This document shows, piece after piece, positions 7,316 to 15,907 of a DNA stretch of 17,224 bases. The notes under the pieces are model-generated. The model ran no database searches and was not told where the DNA came from. It worked only from the letters and a program-made list of their open reading frames with translations. This DNA is from JBBRCX01 sp038204465 (GTDB lineage Bacteria; Planctomycetota; Phycisphaerae; Tepidisphaerales; Tepidisphaeraceae). How positions within the stretch are numbered: the first letter of the stretch is position 1; each line of letters starts with the position of its first letter. Location: the NCBI GenBank assembly GCA_038204465.1, contig JBBRCX010000095.1:1-17224 (forward strand), given 5' to 3'. The position numbers were made by a program, and so were the translations under genes.

Positions 7316-8254
7316 TCACGCGGCAGGCGGGTCGTCGCCGTTCAGCACGCGCGCCATGGCGTAGACCGCTTCGAGTCGAGGGGTTCGGACCCCAGCTTCC
7401 CGCGCCACGCGCAACGGCTCGCCGAGGATTGCCTCGATCTCCATGGGCCGCCCGGTTTCCCTATCGACCTGCATGCTCGACTTGTAAGCGCCCATGCTCA
7501 GCGTCTGCTCGATTTGCTTCTCGACCAACCCGTCCGGCAGTTGCACCCCCGCGGCCCGCGCCGTCGCGATGACCTCCGCCATCAACTCACTCACGAGCCT
7601 CACGCCCGCCTCAGTGGCGATCAGCTGGTCGGTTGTACAGTCCATCACGGCACCCAATCCGTTGAAGGGAATGTTCCAGACCAATTTCAACCAGCGCCCG
7701 TAGCGCAGGTCCGGCAGCACCTCGCACTTCACCTTGCTCGCGTTGAACATCTCCGCGATCCGCGTCGCCCGCGGGCTCGGACCACCGTCGAACTCCCCGA
7801 GCCGGATCGTTCCGTGATCGATATGGTGGATAACCCCCGGCTTCAGGCGATTGATGCAGACGAACGCCATCCCTCCCAGCACGCGCCGTCCCCCGAACAA
7901 TTCCGCAAGCCGCCGCTCGTTCCCCAGGCCGTTCTGCAGGGTCAGGATCGCGCTGTCTTCTTTCAGAAGCGGGCGGATCAGCGACTCGTACGCGTCGTTG
8001 GACGTAGCCTTCAGGGTAACCAGCACGAGGTCCGCCTTTGGCATCTTGCGTACATCGTCGTAGATCCGCAGCTTCTCAGGCGGAAATGAAAAGTCCCCGT
8101 GACAACTCCGCACCTGCAACCCTTCGCGCCGCACCGCCTGGTAATCGCTGCGAAGCAGGAAATGCACGTCATGCCCATGCTCCGCCAGCCGCCCCCCGTA
8201 ATACCCCCCGACGCTCCCGGCGCCGACAACTGCGATGAGCGAATTCTGCGTCAT
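7316..8254 (-). CDS. panE: 2-dehydropantoate 2-reductase (ketopantoate reductase)
   Basis: Ketopantoate reductase uses NADPH to reduce 2-dehydropantoate to pantoate for pantothenate and coenzyme A synthesis. The 312 residues match the family. The Rossmann signature GAGSVGGYYG lies at 11-20, LTLQNGLGN at 104-112, and the C-terminal catalytic region GRWLKLVWNIPFNGLGAVMD at 186-205, with Lys190, Asn194 and Asn198 in the expected places. SSMQVDRETGRPMEIEAILG (259-278) supplies the substrate-binding Ser and Glu272. The family also holds homologues acting on other 2-oxo acids, so the symbol is probable rather than certain. No SD is visible before the ATG at 8254. It lies 174 bases downstream of the helicase gene on the same strand and 63 bases upstream of the GlmU-like gene. 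No other pantothenate gene is in the window. Confidence 0.88.
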   Translation of the reverse strand: MTQNSLIAVVGAGSVGGYYGGRLAEHGHDVHFLLRSDYQAVRREGLQVRSCHGDFSFPPEKLRIYDDVRKMPKADLVLVTLKATSNDAYESLIRPLLKEDSAILTLQNGLGNERRLAELFGGRRVLGGMAFVCINRLKPGVIHHIDHGTIRLGEFDGGPSPRATRIAEMFNASKVKCEVLPDLRYGRWLKLVWNIPFNGLGAVMDCTTDQLIATEAGVRLVSELMAEVIATARAAGVQLPDGLVEKQIEQTLSMGAYKSSMQVDRETGRPMEIEAILGEPLRVAREAGVRTPRLEAVYAMARVLNGDDPPAA

Positions 8255-8421
8255 TGGCTACACTCGAACATGGTCAATTGCGAACCTGTCGGAGGACGGA
8301 ATTCTGAAGTGTCCAGTTTCGGAAAGTCCGTAAAACCTTCGCGCCTGTTCGCAACTTCGAACATCGTCTTGATCTGCGCTGCGAAACGCCATGTCCGGGT
8401 CGTTCGGTGTCTAATTCTCAT
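8251..8421 (-). CDS. Doubtful 56-residue ORF filling the helicase-panE gap
   Basis: An ATG at 8421, eight bases past the helicase stop codon, opens a frame that ends in an ATGA overlap with the panE start. It would encode a basic peptide beginning MRIRHRTTRTWRFAAQ. No SD is seen, codon third positions are less GC-rich than in the neighbours, and I recognise no family. The only support is the exact fit between the two genes. It may simply be intergenic sequence. Confidence 0.15.
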   Translation of the reverse strand: MRIRHRTTRTWRFAAQIKTMFEVANRREGFTDFPKLDTSEFRPPTGSQLTMFECSQ

Positions 8422-8428
8422 CAAGATT

Positions 8429-11400
8429 TCACGAAAGCAACAGTTCGAGGTCTTCGCGGCCAAGGTCGCGGATCAGGCTGTTGTCGGCGCTGAGAATCGC
8501 GTCCGCCAGATCGCGCTTCGTCTGCTGCAACTGCAGCACCTTTTCTTCGACCGTATCTTTGGCAATCAGGCGGTAGGCGAATACCTGCCGCGTCTGCCCG
8601 ATGCGGTGGGCCCGGTCGATCGCCTGCGCCTCCACTGCGGGATTCCACCACGGGTCGAGCAGGTACACGTACTCGGCCGCGGTCAGATTCAACCCCAGTC
8701 CGCCCGCTTTCAAGCTGATGAGAAACAGTTTGCAGTCCGGATCGTTCTGGAAGCGCTCCACGCGCTGCTGACGGTCGCGCGTCTTGCCGTCCAGGTATTC
8801 GTATACCGTCTTTGATGCATCCAGCCGCTGCCGAACCAGCGCCAGCAAGCTGGTGAACTGCGAAAAAACCAGGACCTTGTGGTCTTCATCGATCACCTCT
8901 TCGATCTGCATCAGCAGCGTGTCGACCTTCGCGCTGCCCTCGTTCGCGCGGCTCTTGTCGATGAGCCCCGGGTGGCAGGCCGCCTGGCGCAGCCGCAGCA
9001 GCGCCTCGAGCACGTGGATTTTCGCCTTGTTGATCCCCTCGCGCGCGATGCGGTCAAAGAGCGTCGCGCGGTAGTGATCGCGCAGCTCGTCGTAGAGCTT
9101 GCGCTGCGGCGGCTCGAGCTCGCAGAACAGCGTCTGCTCGAATTTCGCCGGCAGGTCCCGCGCCACCTGCTCCTTCGTTCGCCGCAAAATGAACGGGCGC
9201 AGCGCCTTGCCCAGCAGCGAGCGCGACGCGGGATCTTCCTTTCCGGAGGTGGCGCCAACGTCCCGGAACACCGAAGCCGAGCCCATCATTCCCGGGTTGA
9301 GGAACTCGAACAGGCTCCACAGTTCTCCCAAATGGTTCTGCACCGGTGTGCCGCTCAGCGCCAGGCGGTGCGAGGCCCGCAAAAGCCGCGTCGCCTTGGC
9401 CGATTCGCTGGCGGCGTTCTTGATCGCCTGCGCCTCATCGAGCACGACGTAATCAAACGTTATGTCCCTGAAGTACCCGGCGTCGCGTCGGAGCGTCCCA
9501 TACGTCGTCAGCACCACGTCATAGTTTTCAAAGTGAGCGGCATCTTTTGAGCGGTCGGCCGAGGTGTGATCGAGCACGCGCAGCGCCGGCGTGAATCGAG
9601 CCGCCTCCTGGATCCAGTTGAACACCAGCGAGCGCGGCGCGACGACGAGCGACGGGCCGCTCGGCCGATCGGCATGTGCCGGCGCGTCGCCGTTCCCCTC
9701 AGCCGACGCCCGAATCTGCCGCCGCGCTTCCAGCAGCGCCAGCACCTGCACCGTCTTTCCCAGCCCCATGTCGTCGGCGAGGCACCCGCCGAAACCGAAG
9801 CGGCGGAGAAAAGCCATCCACCCCAGCCCCTCGCGCTGGTAGCCGCGAAGCTCACCCACGAACCCGGCCGGCTCATCGAGCGCCTCGACGCCTTCGAAGC
9901 GCATCAGCTCATCGCGCGCCCTGGCGAACGTCTCATCGAAGCGCGACTCCGGCATCGCCGAGAGCAGCGCGTCCAGGAAGCCGATCTGGCGCTTGCTGAA
10001 GCGAAGGTGCTCGTCGACCGCCTCGCCCATTCCGACCAGCGATGCATAACGCTGGAGCCACTCGTCGGGGAGCAGGCCGACCGTGCCGTCATCCAGGCGG
10101 ATCGAGTTCTCGCCGCGCTGCATCGCTTTCAGCAGCTCTGGAAGCGAAGCACTGTGCTCGCCAAATTGAACCGAGCCGTGCAGCTCGAACCAGTCGATGC
10201 CGGAGCTCACCTGCAGCCGCAGCTCGCCCGGCTGCCGATACAGCTTTCCTTCCGCCTCGACCAGCCACCCTTCGGCCGTCAGTTGCTGAACCACTTTCGG
10301 CAGCCTCGAAGGAGCCAAGCGCAAGGGCCCGCTCGCCGATGCGTAGCTGAATTCCTCGCGGAACCCCAGGGCGAGAAGCCGTCCCGCCGCCGCGCTTTCC
10401 CGCGGCCCATCGCGAAACAGCACGCGCGGGGCGTCCGGCGCCACGATCGAATGCGCGGGCTCGCGCGCCGGGATCACCTGTCCGGCATAGTCGAAGGAAA
10501 GCTCCGCCACGAGCCGATCGTCCTCCCATCCGCCGCGCGAAGGCTTGCGGATCAGGATGCGCGGCTGCGGGGTCGGCCGCAGCTCTTCGAAGCGCATCTC
10601 TTCCGGCACCTCCAGCTTCGGCAGTCGCGGCAGCGCGAACAGCGTGCGCATCAACTCGTCGCGCTGCTCCAGCGGCGCCGCCAGCTTCAGCCCGTCGCGC
10701 AGCGAGCGAAGCAGCGGGAAAGCGCCGAAGTGCACCAGCGGCGCCACCCGCGTGTTCGTGAAAACAAGGCCCCCGGGCAGGACGATCACCGGCTCCGCCA
10801 GGTCCATGCGCTCCTCGCCGCGCCGTAAACTTCCATCCAGGACATAATTGCGCCCGCCGGGGCTCGTCTTGATTTCCAGCCAGAATTCCCACGCGCCCCC
10901 GTCGTCCCATTGAAGCGCGGTCGGAACATCGTCCGGCGGGAGCTTGCGCATTCGGCAGCGGCCGGTCTGGCAGATCAGCCGGAAGGTCGTGTCCAAAGCC
11001 GAGTCCGGCAGCACGAACCGGCGCGGCCGCTGCGCCTCATCATCGAAGTCGATGGGATAACTCTCGTCGCTGCGTACGCCGAAAAGCATCTGCAGAATCT
11101 GGCGGTCGGTTGGCTCTGGCAGGCGGGAGATCTGTTGCGGGCTGAGCGTCAGGCCCGTCGCCCGCTCCCATCGTCCCTCGCGCGTAATTCGCTCCTGACC
11201 CAGTTGCACCGTCAGCCCGCCCTCGACGCTCGCCGCCTGCTCGACGATGTAGACAATTCGCCGATCGACCGGCCAGGGGGCGATCACCTCATCCGGCGGC
11301 GCAGATTCCATCTGCACGCGCAGCCTGGAGAGCTGCTGCTTCCAGGGTGGCGTTGGCTGCGCGGCATCTGGCGTTGCCTTCGGCGCGGGATTGCGATCAC

Positions 11401-11713
11401 GTCCCTGCGGATTCATCGCCTCCAATTCGCTGAGGTTGGGCAGGAGGTTTTCCTGCTCCGCCTGCAGCAGCGTCGCCCACAGATGCTTGCAGGGCGCATC
11501 GTTCTCTCGGAAGAACGGGCAGGTACAATCGTAGCTGACGTCGTTGTGCCCCCATTCGATGCGCACCCGATAGCGCCGCCCGCCCTGCACGTTGGCGCGG
11601 ATCGAATGTTCGCGCCCGCGCAGGATCGCGACCGCTCCCGAGGCGTGGTACTCCCGACCGCGCGCTTGAACCGCCGCGTCGAAATCCTGTGCGAACCACT
11701 GAAGTGCTGACAT
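8429..11713 (-). CDS. SWIM zinc-finger SNF2-family DEAD/DEAH-box helicase
   Basis: From the ATG at 11713 the product has 1094 residues. A SWIM zinc finger at the N-terminus has Cys63-x-Cys65 and Cys75-x-His77 (CTCPFFRENDAPCKH). A long middle region (about 100-600) resembles the helicase-associated segment of bacterial SNF2 proteins. The ATPase follows with DDMGLGKT (Lys653), VVAPRSLVFNWIQEA, DEAQ (759-762) and LSGTPVQNHLGELWSLFEFL. The second RecA lobe has KVLVFSQFTSLLALV, SLKAGGLGLNLTAAEYVYLL, DPWWNPAVEAQAIDRAHRIG (arginine-rich motif VI near 1030-1037) and a C-terminal helical end. All motor motifs look intact. Bacterial SWIM-SNF2 proteins are DNA translocases with poorly known roles. An in-frame ATG pair at 11758/11755 is possible, but 11713 matches the family start; neither has an SD. 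It lies downstream of the hydrolase gene and upstream of panE, with no methylase or nuclease partner that would suggest a defence system. Confidence 0.93.
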   Translation of the reverse strand: MSALQWFAQDFDAAVQARGREYHASGAVAILRGREHSIRANVQGGRRYRVRIEWGHNDVSYDCTCPFFRENDAPCKHLWATLLQAEQENLLPNLSELEAMNPQGRDRNPAPKATPDAAQPTPPWKQQLSRLRVQMESAPPDEVIAPWPVDRRIVYIVEQAASVEGGLTVQLGQERITREGRWERATGLTLSPQQISRLPEPTDRQILQMLFGVRSDESYPIDFDDEAQRPRRFVLPDSALDTTFRLICQTGRCRMRKLPPDDVPTALQWDDGGAWEFWLEIKTSPGGRNYVLDGSLRRGEERMDLAEPVIVLPGGLVFTNTRVAPLVHFGAFPLLRSLRDGLKLAAPLEQRDELMRTLFALPRLPKLEVPEEMRFEELRPTPQPRILIRKPSRGGWEDDRLVAELSFDYAGQVIPAREPAHSIVAPDAPRVLFRDGPRESAAAGRLLALGFREEFSYASASGPLRLAPSRLPKVVQQLTAEGWLVEAEGKLYRQPGELRLQVSSGIDWFELHGSVQFGEHSASLPELLKAMQRGENSIRLDDGTVGLLPDEWLQRYASLVGMGEAVDEHLRFSKRQIGFLDALLSAMPESRFDETFARARDELMRFEGVEALDEPAGFVGELRGYQREGLGWMAFLRRFGFGGCLADDMGLGKTVQVLALLEARRQIRASAEGNGDAPAHADRPSGPSLVVAPRSLVFNWIQEAARFTPALRVLDHTSADRSKDAAHFENYDVVLTTYGTLRRDAGYFRDITFDYVVLDEAQAIKNAASESAKATRLLRASHRLALSGTPVQNHLGELWSLFEFLNPGMMGSASVFRDVGATSGKEDPASRSLLGKALRPFILRRTKEQVARDLPAKFEQTLFCELEPPQRKLYDELRDHYRATLFDRIAREGINKAKIHVLEALLRLRQAACHPGLIDKSRANEGSAKVDTLLMQIEEVIDEDHKVLVFSQFTSLLALVRQRLDASKTVYEYLDGKTRDRQQRVERFQNDPDCKLFLISLKAGGLGLNLTAAEYVYLLDPWWNPAVEAQAIDRAHRIGQTRQVFAYRLIAKDTVEEKVLQLQQTKRDLADAILSADNSLIRDLGREDLELLLS

Positions 11714-11824
11714 GCGATTTTCACGCCCGCCGTTCCGCAGCGGGAAACGCGCCATCATACGTGCAAATCGCCCGTGAGGCGCGGGCCGCCACGCGTATCG
11801 CGAAAATGATTCTGTTGGCAGCGC

Positions 11825-12799
11825 TTACACCCTCGCGGGCTCTCGCGAAGAGGAGGAGGCGGTTGCCCGAAGGGCTGAGGATTGAAGGAATTCCGCCAGC
11901 CGGCGCTGATACTCTTGCGGATTCGTCGGCATGGCGCCCAGATGACCGCTCTCATCGGGTCGCCACAAAATGTCGCCGCGCTCCGGACGCAGGGCGCTGC
12001 TCATTGCGGCCCTCGAGGCGTCAGTTGCCAGGAATGAATCCTCGGCCGGCGAGATCACCATCACGGGGCAATGGGCGGCCGCGATGCCATCGACGGGGCG
12101 AACGGCCCCGAAGTCAGCGCCCGACAGGCGCTGCGCCCAGTGCAACGCGGCGCGCTGGAAGATTTTTCCCGGCGCCCCAAGCCAGTCCATGTGAAGCATC
12201 GCCGCGCTTGCGAAGTCGGCGAACGGACTCTCCAGGACCACAGCGGCCAGGTCCTCCCGAAGCACGGCCACAGCCGCTGCGACCGCCGCCCCCAGGCTGA
12301 TGCCGAACAGCACGAGGTCCTCGGTTTCGGCCGGGCGCTGGGCGCGCAAGGAATTCAAAACGGCATCGATGTCATGGCGCTCAAAATACCCGGCAGTGCA
12401 TTCGGTGCCACCGCTTTCCCCATGCCCGCGCAGGTCGACCGCAAGAATGTTGTATCCCAGCGCGTGCCAGGTCGGCGCCCAGGCAATCGCGCCCACCTTC
12501 GCATCAGCGTAACCGTGGATGAACACGACACAGCGGCCCGGCCGGGCGGACGCCGCCCGCGCGATCCACCAACCGGCAATGCCCAGCGGCCGACCCGTTC
12601 GCTCCTCGCGCACCTGGAACTTCATCTCTTCGAACGCCAGCCCAAGATCGCCGGGCGAAAGCCGCCGAAGCACCCATAGCGCCTTTCCATCTGTCATTCG
12701 CGGGGGTCTCAACAGCGACACCGCCAGCAGGAGCACGACACCCGCTGCGAGGATGCCGCCAAGCAGAAGCAGGATGGCGAGGAAGACCAATGCGTGCAT
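11825..12799 (-). CDS. Membrane-anchored alpha/beta hydrolase
   Basis: The product has 324 residues. An N-terminal hydrophobic segment (about 3-28) suggests a membrane anchor or uncleaved signal. The alpha/beta hydrolase fold shows the oxyanion-hole motif FIHGYADAK, NILAVDLRGHGESGG, and the nucleophile elbow GISLG with Ser168. Asp254 (PAEDSFL) and His286 (ESGHLGA) complete a plausible catalytic triad. It is likely an esterase or peptidase-like hydrolase with unknown substrate. The start is the ATG at 12799 (MHALVFLA); a TTG two codons upstream is less likely. There is no SD. It is divergent from the LysM lipoprotein gene and 111 bases upstream of the helicase start on the same strand. Confidence 0.85.
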   Translation of the reverse strand: MHALVFLAILLLLGGILAAGVVLLLAVSLLRPPRMTDGKALWVLRRLSPGDLGLAFEEMKFQVREERTGRPLGIAGWWIARAASARPGRCVVFIHGYADAKVGAIAWAPTWHALGYNILAVDLRGHGESGGTECTAGYFERHDIDAVLNSLRAQRPAETEDLVLFGISLGAAVAAAVAVLREDLAAVVLESPFADFASAAMLHMDWLGAPGKIFQRAALHWAQRLSGADFGAVRPVDGIAAAHCPVMVISPAEDSFLATDASRAAMSSALRPERGDILWRPDESGHLGAMPTNPQEYQRRLAEFLQSSALRATASSSSREPARV

Positions 12800-12808
12800 C
12801 GGCAACTG

Positions 12809-12814
12809 ATCTTA
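12809..12814 (-). promoter_or_regulatory. Possible -10 element of the hydrolase gene
   Basis: TAAGAT on the minus strand ends nine bases before the ATG at 12799, which lacks an SD. It is the same hexamer seen before the GlmU-like gene. The -35 region at 17 bp (TCACCT) is a poor match, so this is tentative. It implies a leader of about two or three bases. Confidence 0.22.
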
Positions 12815-13036
12815 GCAGCAGCATCGCGGGCAGGTGACTCCCCTGCCGGGGGTGTGAGCGACGCGCTGAAAGCGACTTGCCAGACATCGCCGCAAATTGG
12901 AGACAAACACTCCTCGCCAGTGTTGGGAGGTCGCGTGCCAAACAGATTCCCTCAAGCTTCGATTCGCGTCGGTCCGATAATGAAAATGGACCTTGGGGCC
13001 AGGGATGGCCGACAAAAAACGCTAAGGAGAGCACTC

Positions 13037-13405
13037 GTGAAGATTCTGATCCCGTCGATTGCCGTGCTAATGACTGTCGGTTACGGATGCGCCAGCAAGA
13101 AGCCCCCGGAAACCATGCAGGAGAACGCCGCCGTCACTGACGTCAGGCCGGGCCCGCAGCCGGTGGCCGAAGCCGGATATGCCCCGGCTCCCGCGCCCGA
13201 GCCGCTGGTCACTCAGACCCCGAGCACGCCCGGACCAACCGCGCAGGCAGGTGGGTCGAGCTACACCGTGCAAAAGGGCGACACGCTCTTCCGAATCGCC
13301 AAGCAGCATTACGGGGACGGCAAGCAGTGGCAGAGAATCGCGGCGGCCAATCCCGGTCTCTCGCCCCAATCGCTCAAGGCGGGCCAGAAAGTTTATATTC
13401 CCTAA
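13037..13405 (+). CDS. LysM-domain lipoprotein
   Basis: A GTG start at 13037, with AAGGAG seven bases upstream, gives 122 residues. The N-terminus is a signal peptide with Cys18 in VGYGC, a usable but atypical lipobox (Tyr at -2 and Gly at -3). A Pro/Ala-rich linker (about 25-72) follows. A single LysM domain closes the protein at 76-122 (YTVQKGDTLFRIAKQHYGDG through LKAGQKVYIP). It is probably a peptidoglycan-binding lipoprotein of the envelope. The gene is followed by a strong intrinsic terminator and is divergent from the hydrolase gene. In the 237-base divergent gap GATAAT (12976-12981) is a possible -10 with no good -35, and a 6-bp stem GGCAGG/CCTGCC (12829-12847) lies near the hydrolase end. 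Nothing else is seen there. The frame extends further upstream, but the SD fixes this start. Confidence 0.85.
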   Translation: MKILIPSIAVLMTVGYGCASKKPPETMQENAAVTDVRPGPQPVAEAGYAPAPAPEPLVTQTPSTPGPTAQAGGSSYTVQKGDTLFRIAKQHYGDGKQWQRIAAANPGLSPQSLKAGQKVYIP

Positions 13406-13461
13406 CTATCGCGGGTGAGGTGAACCTGCGGCGGAGCCGCTTACCCCTCGCTGATCATCCC

Positions 13462-13496
13462 AACGCCCGGGCAGGATGCCCGGGCGTTTTTATTTT
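13462..13496 (+). terminator. Intrinsic (Rho-independent) terminator of the LysM lipoprotein gene
   Basis: A perfect 11-bp GC-rich stem, AACGCCCGGGC (13462-13472) with GCCCGGGCGTT (13478-13488), extends to 12 bp with a three-base loop if A73-T77 pair. It is followed by TTTATTTT. It lies 57 bases past the stop codon. The opposite strand has no T-tract after the stem, so it should not work for the convergent glycosyltransferase gene. Confidence 0.93.
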
Positions 13497-13505
13497 ACGA
13501 TGTTT

Positions 13506-14777
13506 TCACACTTCCGCAGCCGTTTCCGTCGCTGCATTGGCGGCGCGCCGACCACGAACCCGCGAGACGAATGCGGCGCCAGCCCCGGCAAGTACTGCCA
13601 GCGGCGGTTCAGCGGGCACTCGATATCGCAGCGATCCGACCGACAATGCGTGGACCACCGTAAAGTAAATCGCCGGCAGCGCGAGCCAGAGCACCACTTG
13701 GCGGGGCAGTCCGCCGCGCACCACGCCGATCAGCACCAGCAGATCAAACGGAACGCTGAACAGCAGGCCAATCATCACATACGAGCGTTTGCCGTACTCC
13801 TCGCTGAGGGGGAAGGGGCTCCACGTGCGGGCAAGCTTTCGCGCGATCAGCGGCAGCAGACGCGCCGGGTTGTCTCGAATGAATCGTCGCGCTTCAACCG
13901 AGAGGTACTGCGAACGCTGCGTTTCTGACATCGCCTGCAGCTCCGGCATCTCCTGAACGAACCTCTGGTCGCTGGCGCCGGTGGCGGCGGGGTTGAACCC
14001 ATCGTAGGCGGTGATTCCATCATTGGTCGTCGTCCAGACCCACTCGCCCAAAACCTCCTGGTTCCGCCACGCCCAGGGCAGCAGCAAAGCCACCACGAGA
14101 AGCATCGCGATCATCGCGGCGCCGAGCGCGTTTCCCACCCGCGCAGCGCGGCCCGCGGGGCCAGCGTCATGCTCCCACGTCGCCCAGATTCCAATGAAGC
14201 TGAGCAGGATTGGCAGCGCCATGGCCGAAGGACGCACGATGACCGACAACCCGAGCAGCGCGATCCCGAGGATGAAACGGCGGCGAAACGTTAGCAGCAG
14301 CATGCCCCAGGCGAGCATCGCGGTGAATAGCGTTTCGGTCAGCAGCAGCCCGCAGAAATAAATCAGGAACGGATTGAAGGCCACCAGCATCGCCGCGGAG
14401 AAAGCAGCGACGGGGCCGTCGTCCCTCCTTCGAAGACGTCGCGTGAGCCAGTAGATCGCCAACACCGTCGATGAATCGAGCACCGCCTGCACCGCGCGCA
14501 CGACGCGCGGCGCAGCGCCGCACGCCGCCAGCAGCAACGGGTAACCCGGCGTGCGGACGGCATGGACATCCTGTTCGAAGCGCGGATCGAATGACTTGAG
14601 TCCATTGCCCTTCAGCAGGTTTTGAGCCAGCTCGAGGTAGCCGCGCTGGTCGGGCAGCGCGTCGATCGAAGCGGCATTCACCGGCCGGCTGAGGCACCAC
14701 GCCAGTCGCACGAGGAGGCTCGCCGCAAGCAGGATCGCCAGAAGCTTTCGGCGCCGCGGCAGTTCATGGCCGTTCAC
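13506..14777 (-). CDS. GT39-like polytopic membrane glycosyltransferase
   Basis: The product has 423 residues with many hydrophobic segments, the first at about 11-29. The first extracytoplasmic loop carries LPDQRGYLELAQNLLKGNG followed by VRTPGYPLLLA. This matches the acidic catalytic loop and RPPGYP-type motif of GT-C enzymes such as ArnT and protein-O-mannosyltransferases. FLIYFCGLLLTETLFTAMLA and LSVIVRPSAMALPILL are also typical. The family moves a sugar from a polyprenyl-phosphate carrier to protein or lipid outside the membrane; donor and acceptor are unknown here. Translation starts at GTG 14777, as an in-frame TAG lies two codons upstream. There is no properly spaced SD. It is divergent from the methyltransferase gene across 37 bases and convergent with the lipoprotein gene. 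Confidence 0.82.
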   Translation of the reverse strand: MNGHELPRRRKLLAILLAASLLVRLAWCLSRPVNAASIDALPDQRGYLELAQNLLKGNGLKSFDPRFEQDVHAVRTPGYPLLLAACGAAPRVVRAVQAVLDSSTVLAIYWLTRRLRRRDDGPVAAFSAAMLVAFNPFLIYFCGLLLTETLFTAMLAWGMLLLTFRRRFILGIALLGLSVIVRPSAMALPILLSFIGIWATWEHDAGPAGRAARVGNALGAAMIAMLLVVALLLPWAWRNQEVLGEWVWTTTNDGITAYDGFNPAATGASDQRFVQEMPELQAMSETQRSQYLSVEARRFIRDNPARLLPLIARKLARTWSPFPLSEEYGKRSYVMIGLLFSVPFDLLVLIGVVRGGLPRQVVLWLALPAIYFTVVHALSVGSLRYRVPAEPPLAVLAGAGAAFVSRVRGRRAANAATETAAEV

Positions 14778-14783
14778 GTCCTA

Positions 14784-14793
14784 ACCGTACAAT
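14784..14793. promoter_or_regulatory. Overlapping divergent -10-like elements between glycosyltransferase and methyltransferase genes
   Basis: On the plus strand TACAAT occupies 14788-14793, 21 bases before the methyltransferase ATG. On the minus strand TACGGT occupies 14784-14789, six bases before the glycosyltransferase GTG. The two hexamers share two base pairs, so two polymerases could not bind at once. The -35 regions are poor on both strands (CATGGC plus, TTTCGA minus at 17 bp), so strength is uncertain. Confidence 0.3.
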
Positions 14794-14814
14794 GCCGCCG
14801 CGGAGATCGAAAGG

Positions 14815-15828
14815 ATGCAGTCCAGCCCCCACACCAGCCGCCCTCAGACCATCGACGAACAACTTGTGCTGCGCGTCAACGAGATCTTTCACGACGTGGA
14901 AGGGCCGGCGTATGAGAATCGCCATCCCGAAATCTTTCGCGACGAGGTACAGCGCTGGAAGCGAATCGCGGCGCGATTCATCGCCCCGTCCGCCGGGCCC
15001 CTTCGGCTACTGGATATCGGCTCCGGCACAGGGTTCGTGCCCCTTCAGGTGGGGCTCTTTTTGCAGGCCGACGACACGCTGATCTGCTCCGATCTCTCGG
15101 CCGCGATGCTGCGCGCTTGCGAGCGCAACGTTTCCGCCGCGGGGCTCGCGTGTCGCTGCGAATACTCGAAACTCGATGGTCGAACACTGGGCGGGAGGGA
15201 TGCCTCCTGCGATTTCGTGACGTTGAACTCCGTGCTGCATCACATCCCGGATCTGCCCGCGTTCCTCGCCGAGATCGATCGTGTGCTGAAACCCGGCGGG
15301 CGGCTGATCGTCGGGCACGAACCGAACAAGCGGTTCTATCAGCGGCCAGCCATGCGCTTCCGCGAATTCGCGGCCGCCATGCTCTTCGCCCCAAAACACT
15401 GCGCTGCATCGGCACTGAGAGAGCTGGGATTGATAAACCTCGCGAAGGGCGCACTGCGTCCGATCCACTCCGGGCTGTCCGCGCAGCAGCGAACAGTACA
15501 CGAGGTGAACCGGCGGCTGCTGGACGAGCGGATGATCACGGAGCCGCTCACTGCGGACCGGATCACCGAGCTCGTGGACATCCGCTCCCCAACCGCCGGC
15601 GGGTTTCACCGCGATCGCGGCATTGACCCTCATGAAATCATTGCGGGGCATTTGCCGGGATACGTTCTCGAACACCTCGAGACCTACAACCACCTGGGAG
15701 ATCACGTCAGCTCGCGCAACCGCCTGACGCGCTGGTACCAGGAGCGCCTGCGGGCGACGCTCCCTCATGATGGCGCGACTTTCCTCGCTGTGTACCGGAA
15801 GCTGAATCCCTCATGTGAAGTGGGATGA
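14815..15828 (+). CDS. Class I SAM-dependent methyltransferase
   Basis: The 337-residue product has a Rossmann-fold methyltransferase core at about 60-175. Motif I is LLDIGSGTGFVPL (65-77), the acidic end of strand 2 is CSDLS with Asp93, then FVTLNSVLHHIPDLPAF (134-150) and RVLKPGGRLIVGHEP (156-170). The C-terminal half (about 175-337) is not a region I recognise; it contains several Arg/His-rich segments and probably sets substrate choice. The substrate is unknown; small molecules, lipids and glycans are possible. GGAG at 14802-14805 and AAAGG next to the ATG support the start. It is divergent from the GT39-like gene, which hints at but does not prove a shared glycan or lipid role. Confidence 0.87.
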   Translation: MQSSPHTSRPQTIDEQLVLRVNEIFHDVEGPAYENRHPEIFRDEVQRWKRIAARFIAPSAGPLRLLDIGSGTGFVPLQVGLFLQADDTLICSDLSAAMLRACERNVSAAGLACRCEYSKLDGRTLGGRDASCDFVTLNSVLHHIPDLPAFLAEIDRVLKPGGRLIVGHEPNKRFYQRPAMRFREFAAAMLFAPKHCAASALRELGLINLAKGALRPIHSGLSAQQRTVHEVNRRLLDERMITEPLTADRITELVDIRSPTAGGFHRDRGIDPHEIIAGHLPGYVLEHLETYNHLGDHVSSRNRLTRWYQERLRATLPHDGATFLAVYRKLNPSCEVG

Positions 15829-15878
15829 GCGAGGCCTCGCTTGGCACACAACCACTGGCGCCGCAGGCAAGATTGCAA

Positions 15879-15907
15879 CTGACGCGCACATCGGCCCCGC
15901 ATATCAT
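15879..15907 (+). promoter_or_regulatory. Promoter predicting a leaderless mRNA for the 53-residue gene and yjbQ
   Basis: CTGACG (15879-15884, four of six), a 17-bp spacer and TATCAT (15902-15907, five of six) end six bases before the ATG at 15914. The bases between are CACGCC, with no SD. This is the best-formed promoter in the right half of the window and supports the small gene's start. Confidence 0.45.

Noticed and set aside
9566..10828. 420-codon open frame antisense to the SNF2 helicase gene
   Set aside because: Its Arg/Gln/Leu-rich low-complexity translation is a shadow of the intact helicase frame on the other strand.
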